From contig CAVTJN010000019.1 in the NCBI GenBank assembly GCA_963735055.1, forward strand, positions 496,001-560,000: 64,000 nucleotides of DNA. Reading direction: 5' to 3'. The position numbers were made by a program, and so were the translations under genes. The notes beneath the pieces are model-generated. The model made no database searches. It was not told the DNA's origin and saw nothing but the letters and a program-made list of their open reading frames with translations. Source of the stretch: JBBITI01 sp963735055 (GTDB taxonomy: Bacteria; Chloroflexota; Dehalococcoidia; Dehalococcoidales; UBA2162). Position 1 is the first letter of the stretch. Each line of letters starts with the position of its first letter. Shown in pieces: positions 43,115 through 52,857 of this stretch.

Positions 43115-46100
43115 TCATCTCCAGTCCTTCGATGGTGGTTCCTTGTCCAGGGCATGGAAACCTCTCACCCGGGTTATGATCACGTTGTATGTGCCCTCGC
43201 GTCTTGAAAGCCGCCCGTTGATTACCAGGAAAGGCGACTTGAATTTGTGCTCATACTGTTCGTAGATCTTAGGGAAGACCATACACGGAATGTGGCCAAA
43301 TTCGTCCTCCAGTGTGATGAACACCGCCTTGCCAAGTGGCCTTTGGCGCCGTATAACCAGTCCCGCGGTTGTTATCTCTGCGCCATCACGTAACTGTGCG
43401 ATATCCTTACTGCAGCGCACGCTGGTGTTAAAGCTTGGGCGGAGTTTAGCCATTATGTGGCCGGCGGGGAACAGGTTGAGTACATTGTACTCGCCACTCA
43501 TACTTTCCCAGGCACTGGGCGAATCCAGTTCCACCATGTCCTGTGCGACCGGCAGTGGTAACAGAAGCTGGGAGTTTATCGGTCGGTACCTGAGTCCGAT
43601 TTCCCATTTGGCCTTTCTCCTGTTCGGCTCAAGGCTATCAAATGCCCCCGCACTGGCAAGGTTCAACGCTACATTTTCCAGCACCCCGGTACGTTCCAGG
43701 AAATCACCGATGTTCTGAAATGGCCCCCCTTCCACCCCTGCGGCTATCGCTTTGGCAGCGGTTTGCCCTAACCCCATGACGTTCAGGAACCCGAGGCGCA
43801 GGGCGGACACTCCGTTCCGGGCACTGACAGCTGGTAGTTGACCGTTGCTGTCTGCTGATATTATGCATTTGGCCTGGCTTTTATTAATGTCCGGGTTCAG
43901 TACCACTATTCCGTGTCTTCGAGCATCTTCCTTCAGAGTTTCCAGGTTGTAGAACCCCATTGGCTGCTGATTGAAGATGGCCACAAAGAACTCCAGCGGA
44001 TAATAGAATTTCAGCCACGATGCCTGATAGGCAGTCACGCCGAATGCAAAGGCATGAGACTCGGGAAACATGTATAGCCCGTTGAATTTCTTAAAGATAG
44101 TCTCAGCGGCAGTATCGCTGACACCATTGGCCCTTGCCCCACTGTAAAATTTCTGCCGGTATTGCTCGATGAGGCCTTCGTTATGCTTCCGGCCAAAGGC
44201 GCGGCGGAGACGGTCGGCGTCGCTCGGAGCAAAACCGGCGACATCGATCGCCAGTTGATTTACCTGGTCCTGAAATAAGACTACACCCAGGGTACGCTCC
44301 AAAGCCCGCTTCTCCAGGGGATGGTCGTAGGTCAATGGCTTTTGACCGGTGCGCCTGGCCAGGTATTCATGCACGCCGTGGTTCACGCCCACCCCCGGCC
44401 TCACCGCCCCTACTTCATGGGCCATATCCAGAAGATTCCTGGGCTTAAGCCGGGTAATGGTCTGCATCTGGGCAGCCGACTCCACTTGAAAGATGCCGAT
44501 CGTATCGCCGCTGCAGAGCATGTCGTAGACAGCAGCATCTTCAAAGTCGATGCGTGACAAATCGATTCTTTCCCCGGTACGGTGCTTGATCAATTCGATG
44601 GCCTCCTGGAGTTGGGACAGAGCGCCCAGGGCCAGGAAATCAATTTTGACGAATCCGGCGTCATCGATGCTGTCTTTGTCCCACTGGCAGACATAGCGTC
44701 CCTCGATGGCGCCTCTTTGTACCGGTACCATATCGGTCAATGGAGATGAGGACAATATCATACCGCCGGGATGTTGACCGGGGTATTTGGGGAAACCGTC
44801 CAACTCCGAGGATAGTCTTATCAGATCTCGCCACACCGGGGCGTTGACCTTGTCCCTGGAGTGAGGCGATTTCTTCATCTGGGACTCAAGGCCCTTTGCG
44901 CTCCCGTGGTCGGCGTACTTGGCCAGGCGGTCTACTTCTGCCTGCGGCAGGCCGAGGGCCTTGCCCAGGTCCCTGACTGCGCCTTTGACCTGATAGGTAG
45001 CAATCGTGCCCGTGAGGGCGGCGCGCTCCCACCCCCATTTCTGATGCGTCCTCAGGATGAGGTCTTCCCTGATGCTGCGCGGAAAATCGAGATCGATGTC
45101 GGGCACGTTGGTCATGGCATCGTCGGGGAGGAACCTTTCCAGGGAAAGCCTGTATTTGAGCGGATCGATGTGAGACAGTCCGATAAGATAGCCTGCCAGT
45201 AAGGCCACCGAGGAACCGCGCCCTCTCCCGGGAGGATTCTCCTCCACGGTGAGCGATGGGTCGCTCAGGCCCTGGTCGATCATCACCTCCCTGCCGAGCT
45301 TAATGACTTCATGGTACATGAGCAGAAATCCGGCCAGGTTATATTTCTTGATCAGCCGGAATTCCTCTTCCAGTCTCTGTTGGACCTCCGTGGTGACAGT
45401 ACCGTAGCGTCTGATCGCTGCTTCATGGCATAGGCTTTCAAGATAGCTCTCCGTTGTGTACCCCGGCGGCGCCGGGTAGTCGGGAAAGGTGTAGCTGAGG
45501 TCTTTGGTCAAGTCCAGGGTACACCGTTCAGCAATATCCCGGGTGTTGGCCAATGACTCCGGGCATTCATGGAACCGGTCCTGCAGTTCTGACTGTTGCC
45601 GCAGGTAAAACTCCGAGTTAGCCCTGCGTTCCTGATGGGTTTCCTCCAGACTCTTGCAGTGCCGGATAGCTACCAGGCAGTCTTGCAGTTGATGCCTGTC
45701 CCGGACATGGTAGTGGACGTTACCCGTTGCCACCACGGCTACGCCCATTTCTCTAGCCAGGCCCAGCAGACTCTTGTTGCGTTCCGTATCGCCAAATACC
45801 ATGTTTTGCTGCAGTTCAAGATAGTAATTGTCCCTGCCAAACCATTCCAGATATCGTTTTATAATGGCGCGCGCTGCGGGAAAAGACGACTCAGCCACCA
45901 TTTGGGGTAGCTCTCCGCGAGGGCACCCGGACAGGACAATCAATCCTGATGCGTGTTCCGGTAATAGTCCCGGCGGCAACTCCGGCATTTCACGTAGAGC
46001 AGCGCTATGAGCGGCGGTAATAAGACGGCACAGATTACTGTAACCCGTCCGGTTTTGGGCCAGCAAAGTAAGGTGGTGTCCGCCGGTAAGAGTGATCTCG

Positions 46101-46294
46101 GCGCCAATAATTCCTTGTATCGGAATGGAATGGGCAAGTTGGGCGAAGCGCATTACCCCGCACAGATTGTTGTGGTCGGTAAGGGCCAGGGCATGGTACC
46201 CCAACTCCTTTGACCTTACGAGCAGTTCCTCCAGCGAAGAGGCGCCGTCATGGAATGAATAATAGCTGTGGCAGTGAAGTTCCGCATAGTCCAT
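43115..46294 (-). CDS. dnaE2: Error-prone DNA polymerase III alpha subunit (DnaE2/ImuC)
   Basis: The 1059-residue C-family polymerase has an N-terminal PHP domain (YAELHCHSYYSFHDGASSLE, LALTDHNNLCG), a polymerase core with catalytic aspartates in NVPDIDLDFPRS and FVKIDFLALG, helix-hairpin-helix residues, and a C-terminal OB fold (LVIRRQRPLGKAVFITLEDE). It ends there, without the tau-binding tail of replicative DnaE1. It is the last gene of the imuB operon and performs mutagenic translesion synthesis after DNA damage. It is intact, with no frame breaks over 3.2 kb. Confidence 0.93.
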   Translation of the reverse strand: MDYAELHCHSYYSFHDGASSLEELLVRSKELGYHALALTDHNNLCGVMRFAQLAHSIPIQGIIGAEITLTGGHHLTLLAQNRTGYSNLCRLITAAHSAALREMPELPPGLLPEHASGLIVLSGCPRGELPQMVAESSFPAARAIIKRYLEWFGRDNYYLELQQNMVFGDTERNKSLLGLAREMGVAVVATGNVHYHVRDRHQLQDCLVAIRHCKSLEETHQERRANSEFYLRQQSELQDRFHECPESLANTRDIAERCTLDLTKDLSYTFPDYPAPPGYTTESYLESLCHEAAIRRYGTVTTEVQQRLEEEFRLIKKYNLAGFLLMYHEVIKLGREVMIDQGLSDPSLTVEENPPGRGRGSSVALLAGYLIGLSHIDPLKYRLSLERFLPDDAMTNVPDIDLDFPRSIREDLILRTHQKWGWERAALTGTIATYQVKGAVRDLGKALGLPQAEVDRLAKYADHGSAKGLESQMKKSPHSRDKVNAPVWRDLIRLSSELDGFPKYPGQHPGGMILSSSPLTDMVPVQRGAIEGRYVCQWDKDSIDDAGFVKIDFLALGALSQLQEAIELIKHRTGERIDLSRIDFEDAAVYDMLCSGDTIGIFQVESAAQMQTITRLKPRNLLDMAHEVGAVRPGVGVNHGVHEYLARRTGQKPLTYDHPLEKRALERTLGVVLFQDQVNQLAIDVAGFAPSDADRLRRAFGRKHNEGLIEQYRQKFYSGARANGVSDTAAETIFKKFNGLYMFPESHAFAFGVTAYQASWLKFYYPLEFFVAIFNQQPMGFYNLETLKEDARRHGIVVLNPDINKSQAKCIISADSNGQLPAVSARNGVSALRLGFLNVMGLGQTAAKAIAAGVEGGPFQNIGDFLERTGVLENVALNLASAGAFDSLEPNRRKAKWEIGLRYRPINSQLLLPLPVAQDMVELDSPSAWESMSGEYNVLNLFPAGHIMAKLRPSFNTSVRCSKDIAQLRDGAEITTAGLVIRRQRPLGKAVFITLEDEFGHIPCMVFPKIYEQYEHKFKSPFLVINGRLSRREGTYNVIITRVRGFHALDKEPPSKDWR

Positions 46295-46381
46295 TCTGGT
46301 GCACCATCAAACTCTAATTGCCGGTCTATGAGCCTAAAACAGGTCCACCGCGCCAAGTCCTGCAACTGTAGGACGCGGTCG

Positions 46382-46663
46382 TTATTTCTGCTTGTACCAG
46401 CGATTAGCGACGAGGTCTTTATAGAGGACCAGACGCTGTCCGGAAATGAGAAGAACGGAGTAATAGCGCCGCGAGACCGGCTCACTGCGCCACCACTCGT
46501 CATCGATCCGCCAGCTATCGTCTATGGCTTGTATACCGACCGGTCGGGACGCCGTCTTGACCATAACTGGTGAGCCGGAGCGGTCTTCCTTCACCGGTAT
46601 CGGTTCCGGAGTATTTAGTTTAATGGCGTCAGTGCGTAACGTCTTTCCGGAATTCTGGACCAT
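46382..46663 (-). CDS. DUF6504-like small protein of the mutasome operon
   Basis: The 93-residue protein begins at ATG 46663, with AAGGAAGTGGAG upstream, overlapping the imuB end by 49 bp. Its second half (SWRIDDEWWRSEPVSRRYYS and LVLYKDLVANRWYKQK) has the W...WW...RxYY...W spacing of DUF6504, a small domain often found next to ImuB/DnaE2 genes. Its function is unknown. A role in the mutasome in place of ImuA is speculation based only on location. Confidence 0.7.
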   Translation of the reverse strand: MVQNSGKTLRTDAIKLNTPEPIPVKEDRSGSPVMVKTASRPVGIQAIDDSWRIDDEWWRSEPVSRRYYSVLLISGQRLVLYKDLVANRWYKQK

Positions 46664-47847
46664 GGCTCCACTTCCTTAACCTTGAAAATCTGGTTATCAC
46701 CCAGCCTGAGGTTGAGTTGTCTGATATCTTCCATCAGGTGGTCTTTAGCCCTGATTTCGGAGAAAAGGCTCTTCTGCCGTCCATCGCTATAACCCAGACC
46801 GGTGATACGGACGCCCAGTTGTTCCACCGGACCGGGCTGGGGATAATTTTCCAGGACTAGTTTTACCCGGGAGACGATGCTCCTGGTGTCCATTGACGGC
46901 TCCTTGAACTGTAAGCTCCGTTCCCAATGCTCCCCGCTCCATCCCCGTGTCCATAGCATAAGACTGCGGATGCCGCGGCCTTTCAGAACATCTCTGGCGA
47001 AAATGTGAACAAACAGTGACTCCATCGCAGAAAGTATGCTTGCCAGAGAGACCGTCACCGAAGATAGCATGCTGCTTTCCTCAATAATCTCTTCTATGGA
47101 ACGCGGGTACAGGGGGGTATCATCATATCCCCGGGCAAGCTCCAATATTCGCTTGCCCTCCGGCCCGAACTGAGCTAGCAGTGGGCCCTGGGACAGTTTA
47201 CTTACCTGTCCCAGGGTGCGAATCCCATAATCGTGCAGTTTGCTCTTATTCTTGTCCGATATCGGCAGAACCTCGCAGGGCAGATCTTTTAGAAATGTGG
47301 CGATATCATCCGCAAAGGGAACGGCCGGCTGATTGTCCGGTTTAGCGGTTCGGTCGCATCGGGGTAACGCAGTGGCCGTCTTGGAGACTGCGTACCGGGC
47401 GGTGAGATAAGATAAGAATTTCCCCTCCGCGATCCCCGTTTGTACCTTAAAGACTCCAGGGATGACCCCTCTTACGGCCTCGACCAGTGATTCGTCACTC
47501 CGGTAAATAAGTTGTAGCCCATCCATCCCGAGATAGGCACAACCCAGTTCCGCGCCTTCAACAAGCGGGCTCTTCTCCTCTAACTTGTCCAGTAGCTTAT
47601 TAAAAACCGACCAGTAATGGGGGATATCGGCCTGGACGAGGTCTACCTCCCCGTAGGTGGCGATGGCTGTTTGCAGTGCCATACCGGGGTGAAGACGCTC
47701 AAGCTCAGGCGAGTAGTCCAGCACTATTTTCTGTGAGCCCGCCTCATTCTTCTGCTGGAGAACTATACTGGGTCGGTCCTTGGCAGCCTGCCGCTGGATT
47801 TCACAGCTCAACGGAAAATGGGGTAACAGTACACAAAGAAATTTCAT
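46615..47847 (-). CDS. imuB: ImuB-like Y-family polymerase homologue
   Basis: The 410-residue protein starts at ATG 47847 (MKFLCVLLPHFPLSCEIQRQ); an open frame upstream crosses the promoter and is not used. Palm, finger and thumb regions follow the Y-family order: IVLDYSPELERLHPGMALQ, then AELGCAYLGMDGL, then the HhH segment KLHDYGIRTLGQVSKL and a little-finger domain. The N-terminal DxD aspartates and the D/E pair of the SxDE motif are absent, so it is probably catalytically dead, as expected of ImuB, which bridges the beta clamp and DnaE2. Confidence 0.87.
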   Translation of the reverse strand: MKFLCVLLPHFPLSCEIQRQAAKDRPSIVLQQKNEAGSQKIVLDYSPELERLHPGMALQTAIATYGEVDLVQADIPHYWSVFNKLLDKLEEKSPLVEGAELGCAYLGMDGLQLIYRSDESLVEAVRGVIPGVFKVQTGIAEGKFLSYLTARYAVSKTATALPRCDRTAKPDNQPAVPFADDIATFLKDLPCEVLPISDKNKSKLHDYGIRTLGQVSKLSQGPLLAQFGPEGKRILELARGYDDTPLYPRSIEEIIEESSMLSSVTVSLASILSAMESLFVHIFARDVLKGRGIRSLMLWTRGWSGEHWERSLQFKEPSMDTRSIVSRVKLVLENYPQPGPVEQLGVRITGLGYSDGRQKSLFSEIRAKDHLMEDIRQLNLRLGDNQIFKVKEVEPWSRIPERRYALTPLN

Positions 47848-47901
47848 AGCTTCCCATATTCGGTTTTCAACGTCAGATCTATAGCGGGTTGGTGACTCGA
47901 C

Positions 47902-47931
47902 ATTATAATAGAACAATTGTTCTATTGTCAA
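47902..47931 (-). promoter_or_regulatory. SOS promoter: LexA-type box inside a perfect sigma-70 promoter
   Basis: On the minus strand TTGACA (47926-47931) and TATAAT (47902-47907) are 18 bp apart, both perfect consensus. The spacer contains the palindrome AGAACAATTGTTCT (47910-47923), which fits the GAAC-N4-GTTC LexA/DinR box of Gram-positive-type SOS systems. LexA bound here would block RNA polymerase. It controls imuB, the DUF6504-like gene and dnaE2. Confidence 0.88.
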
Positions 47932-47996
47932 GACATGGATAGCAGGGGAAGGCAAAAATGAGGGGTTGAATCAATAGACCGGGTCGAACGACTTAC

Positions 47997-49185
47997 CTAG
48001 AAGGCAGGGTCCTTCAGATAGATCTGGGTCGGATCCGTGTACTTCAATGTCTCGACCCTGGTAAGAGTGCCTGAAGCGATATCCAATACTTGTTGCAGGA
48101 GCTTCCCGCCCGCCTCTTCGATGCTGTCCTCTCCCTCGATAACAGTGCCGGAATAGAAGTCGACACTTCCCGGAGCCATGGCCAGTGTCTTGGGATTAGC
48201 AGTAGTGTACATCAAGGGAGCGACCACCGCCGTCGAATTATGCAGAAAATCATCACCCGTCCGCCCACCCCCACCCAGCTGAAAAATCACCAGTTGGGCT
48301 CCGGAAGCGGCATAACCGGCGAATATCGAGCCCAGGCTCATCCAGTTATCGACAAAATAGAGCCCTCTGCCGGCCGGTTTTTCCGCATACTTGAGCACTC
48401 CCTGAATCGGCATCGATCCCGACTTGTGAATCGCCCCCAGTGATTTCTCCTCCAGGGTGGAAATACCCCCGGCGATGTTGGACGGCACCGGGTTGATGGT
48501 GCGGATGTCTTCCCCGGTCGACCGGGCGATCTCCTCCGCCTCGACGGCCACTTCCAGAATGTGCCGGGAGACCTCCGGATTTGCCCCGCGCCTGGCCAGA
48601 ACGTGCTCGGCCCCGATAATCTCAGTAGTTTCCCCGAAGAAAGCAGTGCCGCCGGCGCCCACGATACGGTCAAAGAGGTTGCCCACGACCGGGTTGCCGG
48701 CGATGCCTGAAGTGGGATCGGAGGCGCCGCATTTCACTCCCACCGACAGCCGTTCGATGTCAAACGGCCGCCGCCGCAGACCGGACGCGTCCGCGCACCA
48801 TCTCTCTGGCTATCCGCACGCCTCTGTCGAGCGCCCGGAAAGTGCTGCCTTCTTTGGCCACATCAATCAGCTCAACGCGTTTCCCGGTGCGCGCAATCGC
48901 TTCGGCAATCCGCTCGGACCCGAGTTCCGGATATCCACCGGCGATGCCCGATGAATGTACGATCACCGAAGCGACATTGGGGTTTGTGCCCAATCCGATC
49001 AGCGTGCGCGCTATCGTCTCCCGGTCACGGCTTGTCCGGCCGCTGCCGGAGTCGGCCGTCACGATGGTCCTGGTATGTTCAACGGTATCGCAGATCTTGT
49101 TGGCGAGAAACCCCCCCGGTATCACCAGAACGTGGTTGCGTATTCCCACCGACCCATCTTGCCTTTGGTACCCCAGGAAATTCAT
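47997..49185 (-). CDS. UxaA-family dehydratase, large (C-terminal) subunit, one frame break
   Basis: About 395 residues of the D-galactarate/altronate dehydratase catalytic domain. The segments are MNFLGYQRQDGSVGIRNHVL, TADSGSGRTSRDRETIARTL, VSVGVKCGASD-like after the break, and NPVPSNIAGGISTLEEKSLG; YFVDNWMSL and VIFQLGGGG lie near the end. The ATG overlaps the stop of the small-subunit gene (ATGA). The break is near 48770, in the GCGGCGGCGGCCG repeat, where one base must be dropped to join to RRPFDIERLSVGVKCGA. Sugar acids or sulfolactate (SuyB-like) are possible substrates. Confidence 0.85.
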
Positions 49186-49491
49186 CGGGCGTCTCCCGCC
49201 GCCAGGTCTCCCCGGCCCCTCGCCCCCTCGATGTTGTGGATGTGGACAAGCTGACCCGGGCTGATATCCCGCGAGGCGATGCCGATCGACTCGCCATACT
49301 TGATTACCTGGGCGCCCCGGGCGATGCCGGTCACTGCCATCTTGAAACCGAACGGGATCATCTCCAGCGCCTTGATGGTAACGCCGGTTTGACCCGGTCG
49401 GATGACAACATCGGCGCCGGGCGATGACGTCCGCCAGCACGCTGGCCACATTATCCCGGTCTGATAGCATCAGCGCTTGTGGTGTGTCCAT
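49182..49491 (-). CDS. UxaA-family dehydratase, small (SAF-domain) subunit, one frame break
   Basis: The roughly 103-residue protein begins MDTPQALMLSDRDNVASVLA, continues DVIAR, and after a one-base deletion near 49428 in a C/G run goes on as GADVVIRPGQTGVTIKALEM and SPGQLVHIHNIEGARGRG. This SAF beta-clip domain is the N-terminal domain of UxaA or the separate SuyA subunit, involved in binding the metal-substrate complex. It is translationally coupled to the large subunit. Confidence 0.83.
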
Positions 49492-49509
49492 GGATGGCCT
49501 CCGGGATGG

Positions 49510-50782
49510 CTAGCGGTACACCCCGTATTCGTGGGTGAAGTCGATCATCGCCTTCAAGTTCGCCGGGTTGACTTCATCAGTGGAGCTTCTGGGGGACAGG
49601 ATGAAGCCGCCGTCCTTCCCCACGGTGTCGATTAGCCGTTTGCAGTAGTCTTTGACATCCTGCACCGTCCCTGTCTGGAGCAACGAGGAGGGGACGTTTC
49701 CCTGGATACACATGTGGCCCTTCAAGATGTCTTTTGCTTTGTAGATGTCGGTGGTGTCGAGTCTGGCGAGCATCTTGCCCTTGGGAAGCTCCAGCAAATA
49801 TTCCAGCCGCGAGGTGAAATTACCCTCGAAGAACATACACGGCGTTGCGCCGCGGTCGATGAGCGCCAACAACAGTTTCTTCATCGTTGGCCAGTAGAAC
49901 CTGTCGAACTGCTTCATCGACATGAAGTCGTCCGAGCCCCGGGTATTAGTCATGAAGAACCGGGTGTTACCGAATTGGTTGGGACGCGGCATCGGTCTTT
50001 CCAGGGTGAGCTCCAGTATTTTCTCGCAGGCCTGTGTTACCTTATCCGGATGCCGGAACATATCGGTCATAGTGCCGGACATCCCCCGCATCGAGTGTGA
50101 AATGATATCAAACGGCGGCAGCGCCGCACCCTGGAAGTACTGCGGAAAGCCCATGTCGACCATCATCTTGTTGAATCTGAGTACCCGGGACTGCCACCGG
50201 CGCAACTCGCGGCCCGTCTTCTGAAGCGTCGCTATGGCCCGGGACATTTCGGGCGAAGTAATGGCCATTGCGAGTGCCTGGGCGCCCCCCGATCCGGATA
50301 GGCCCGACAGCTTGGGCAACGTCGCCAGACCGGCCAGATTCTCGCTCACCGCGCGACAGGTGGGTGCGGAACATGTAGTCGGACGGGTCGTTGAGATACG
50401 AATCGTAGTCCCCGGCCTCCATACTCTCGATTTCGATCGACTGGTGCCCCTTGTACGGGTCAATGCCATGCCCCGGCCATCTCATCTGTTTGGGGTCCAG
50501 GTACTCGAGTGCTTTTCCCGGTGTAAATGGTTGGGGATAAATCAAGTCGGCGTGGAAATCACGGAGCGTCTTCTTGTAGGCCGCAAACCAGGCCGGATAG
50601 TCGTAGTATGCGGCTGAAGACGGTATCCCTGCATACTTGGCGGGGAAATAGCCCATCCCGCAGATAATCGGGACCCGGTCCGGAATGCGAAGCCGGATGG
50701 CGTCCGTAATGCGCCTTTCCTTCTCCTCAACCAGTTGAACCGCGGTCTTGCCCTGCTCAAGCTTTGTCGCCACGCGCATCAC
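49510..50782 (-). CDS. URO-D superfamily (methyltransferase-like) protein, paralog 3, one frame break
   Basis: The roughly 424-residue protein shows the family start (RRITDAIRLRIPDRVPIICG) and DYDSYLNDPSDYMFRTHL. After a break near 50350-50358 (one extra base in CACCTGTCGCGCGG) it continues RAVSENLAGLATLPKLSG, FFEGNFTSRLEYLLELPKGK and ILKGHMCIQGNVPSSLLQTG. HMC matches the HTC of paralogs 1 and 2, and DYCKRLIDTVGKDGG resembles paralog 1 more closely. It is 19 bp upstream of the UxaA small-subunit gene and probably in its operon, which links this paralog to acid-sugar or sulfonate catabolism. Confidence 0.82.
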
Positions 50783-50912
50783 TCCGAAAGAAGAATCAGA
50801 AAGGGAAGGCCGCCCTTTCTGTCGGTGCCCATTATAGCATACGATCTTCCGCTCGAAGGCGGCGGCAACACGCTTCTGCCGGCCCGGTCGGCGACCGTCA
50901 TCATACGGCAGC

Positions 50913-52857
50913 TCAGCTCATGGTCCCCCGCTGCGGCGGCTGGCCAGATACGACGGGCTCTTCCTCAGCCCCTCCTTCGAACTGGCTCTGGTACAGCGAG
51001 GCATAGACCCCGCCGGCGGCCAGCAGCTCCTCGTGACTGCCCTGTTCCACGATGTCGCCGTCTTTCATCACCAGGATGACATCGGCATCGCGAATGGTCG
51101 ACAGCCGGTGGGCGATGATGAAGCTGGTCCTGCCTTTCATCAGCTCCTGCATCGCCCGCTGGATGAGTACCTCGGTCCTGGTATCGACCGAGCTTGTCGC
51201 TTCGTCGAGAATCAGGATTTTCGGGTTGGCCAGAAAGGCCCGGGCAATGGTCAATAGCTGCTTTTGCCCCTGGGAGATGTTGTTCGACTCCTCATTGATC
51301 TCAAGGTCGTAGCCCAGCGGGAGAGTGCGTATGAAATGGTCGGCGTGCGCCATTCTTCGCGGCGGCGGTCACCTGTTCGTCACTGGCAGTGAGATCTCCG
51401 TAGCGAATGTTCTCCCGGATGGTCCCATTGAACAGCCAGGTATCCTGAAGGACCATGCCGAACATGCCGCGCAGGTCGCTGCGGGTGAAGCTCCTGATAT
51501 CGATGCCGTCCACGGTGATCGATCCGGAGTCAACATCATAGAAACGCATCAGGAGCTTGACGATGGTCGTCTTGCCGGCGCCGGTGGGTCCGACGATGGC
51601 CACCTTGTGGCCCGGTCGTACATCGGCCGAGAAGTTCTCGATGACTACCTTGTCCGGCGTGTATCCGAAGCGCACGTTGTGGAATGAGACGTTTCCGACC
51701 ACCTCAGCCAGCTGGGCCGGCTTCGCCGGCTCGGGTACTTCTTCTCCCTCGTCAACGAACTCGAAGACCCGCTCCGCGGCGGCCGCCGTTGACTGCAGGA
51801 TATTGGCCATGTTGGCGGTCTGCGCGATCGGCATTGTGAATGACCGGACGTATTGGATGAAGGCCAGGATATCGCCGACCCCGATACTGCCTCTGACCGC
51901 CAGGTAGCCGCCCAGGATGCTCACCCCAACGTACGACAGGTTACCGACAAACGTCATGATCGGCATCATCAGGCCCGACAGGAACTGCGCCCGTTCTGAC
52001 GCTCCGTACAACTGGTTGTTCAGTTTCTCGAACTGCTGGATTGACTTCTTTTCGCCGTTGAAGGCCTTCATCACGCTGTGGCCGCTGTACATCTCTTCGA
52101 CGTGACCGTCCAGGTGGCCCAGGTAGGCTTGCTGTCTCATGAAATACCGTTGGGAGGCCTTGACCACGGTCCGGATAAGGACAAATGACAAAGGCAGTAT
52201 CAACAGCGCCACCAGCGTCATGATCCAGCTGATGGTCAGCATCATGACCAGAACGCCGACGATCGTCGTCACCGAGGTGACGATCTGGGTAAGGTTCTGG
52301 GTTAGCGTGGTGCTCACGGTGTCGACGTCGTTGGTGACCCGGCTCAGAATGTCGCCGTGGCTCTTGGTGTCGAAGTATTTGAGCGGCATCCGCTTGATCT
52401 TCTCGGAAATGTCCTTACGGAAATTGTAGGTGACCTTCATGGCGATGCCCGACATGATGTATCCCTGAAGGTAGTTGAACAGGGCGCTGAGCAGGTACAG
52501 CCCGATCAGTATTACGACGATCCGGCCGATGTACGGGAAATCGATCGACGCTCCCGGAACGTTCGTCGCTTTGGCGAGCACGCCCTCGAAAAGCCGGGTC
52601 GTTGCGTTGCCCAGCATCCGCGGCCCGACGATGGTGAAGACCGTGCTGGCGATGGCGAAGACCAGCACCATGATCAGGGATAAACGGTAAGGCCGCAGAT
52701 ACTTCAAGAACGTCTTCATCGTCTTTCTGAAGTTCTTGGGCTTGCCTACGGCCATCATTCCGGCGTGAGCCATCGGCCCGCCACCCATGGGGCCACCCGG
52801 CCCGCCACCACCTGGCCCGCCAACCGGTCGCTGCCCTCCACCCGGTCGCATCATCAT
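50913..52857 (-). CDS. ABC exporter half-transporter, consensus Walker B partner, one frame break
   Basis: About 648 residues: a Gly/Pro/Met-rich cytoplasmic tail (about residues 1-35, low complexity), six membrane helices (from RLSLIMVLVFAIASTVFTIV) and an ATPase domain. Walker A is GPTGAGKTT and Walker B ILILDEATSSVD with the catalytic Glu. The signature is a degenerate NISQGQKQ. The break near 51350 (one extra A in GCGAAGAATGG) joins TAAA to RMAHADHFIRTLPLGYD. The start overlaps the stop of the partner gene by 4 bp. It pairs with the next protein as a heterodimeric multidrug or lipid exporter. Confidence 0.9.

Noticed and set aside
47848..47955. 36-codon N-terminal extension of ImuB
   Set aside because: It runs through the LexA box and both promoter elements, so it cannot be on the main transcript; the ATG at 47847 begins the family's normal N-terminus.
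49182..49185. Split UxaA as a frameshift artefact
   Set aside because: Small and large parts are joined by a proper ATGA stop-start overlap and each has its own domain, as in two-subunit enzymes such as SuyAB; the true breaks are elsewhere (near 49428 and 48770).
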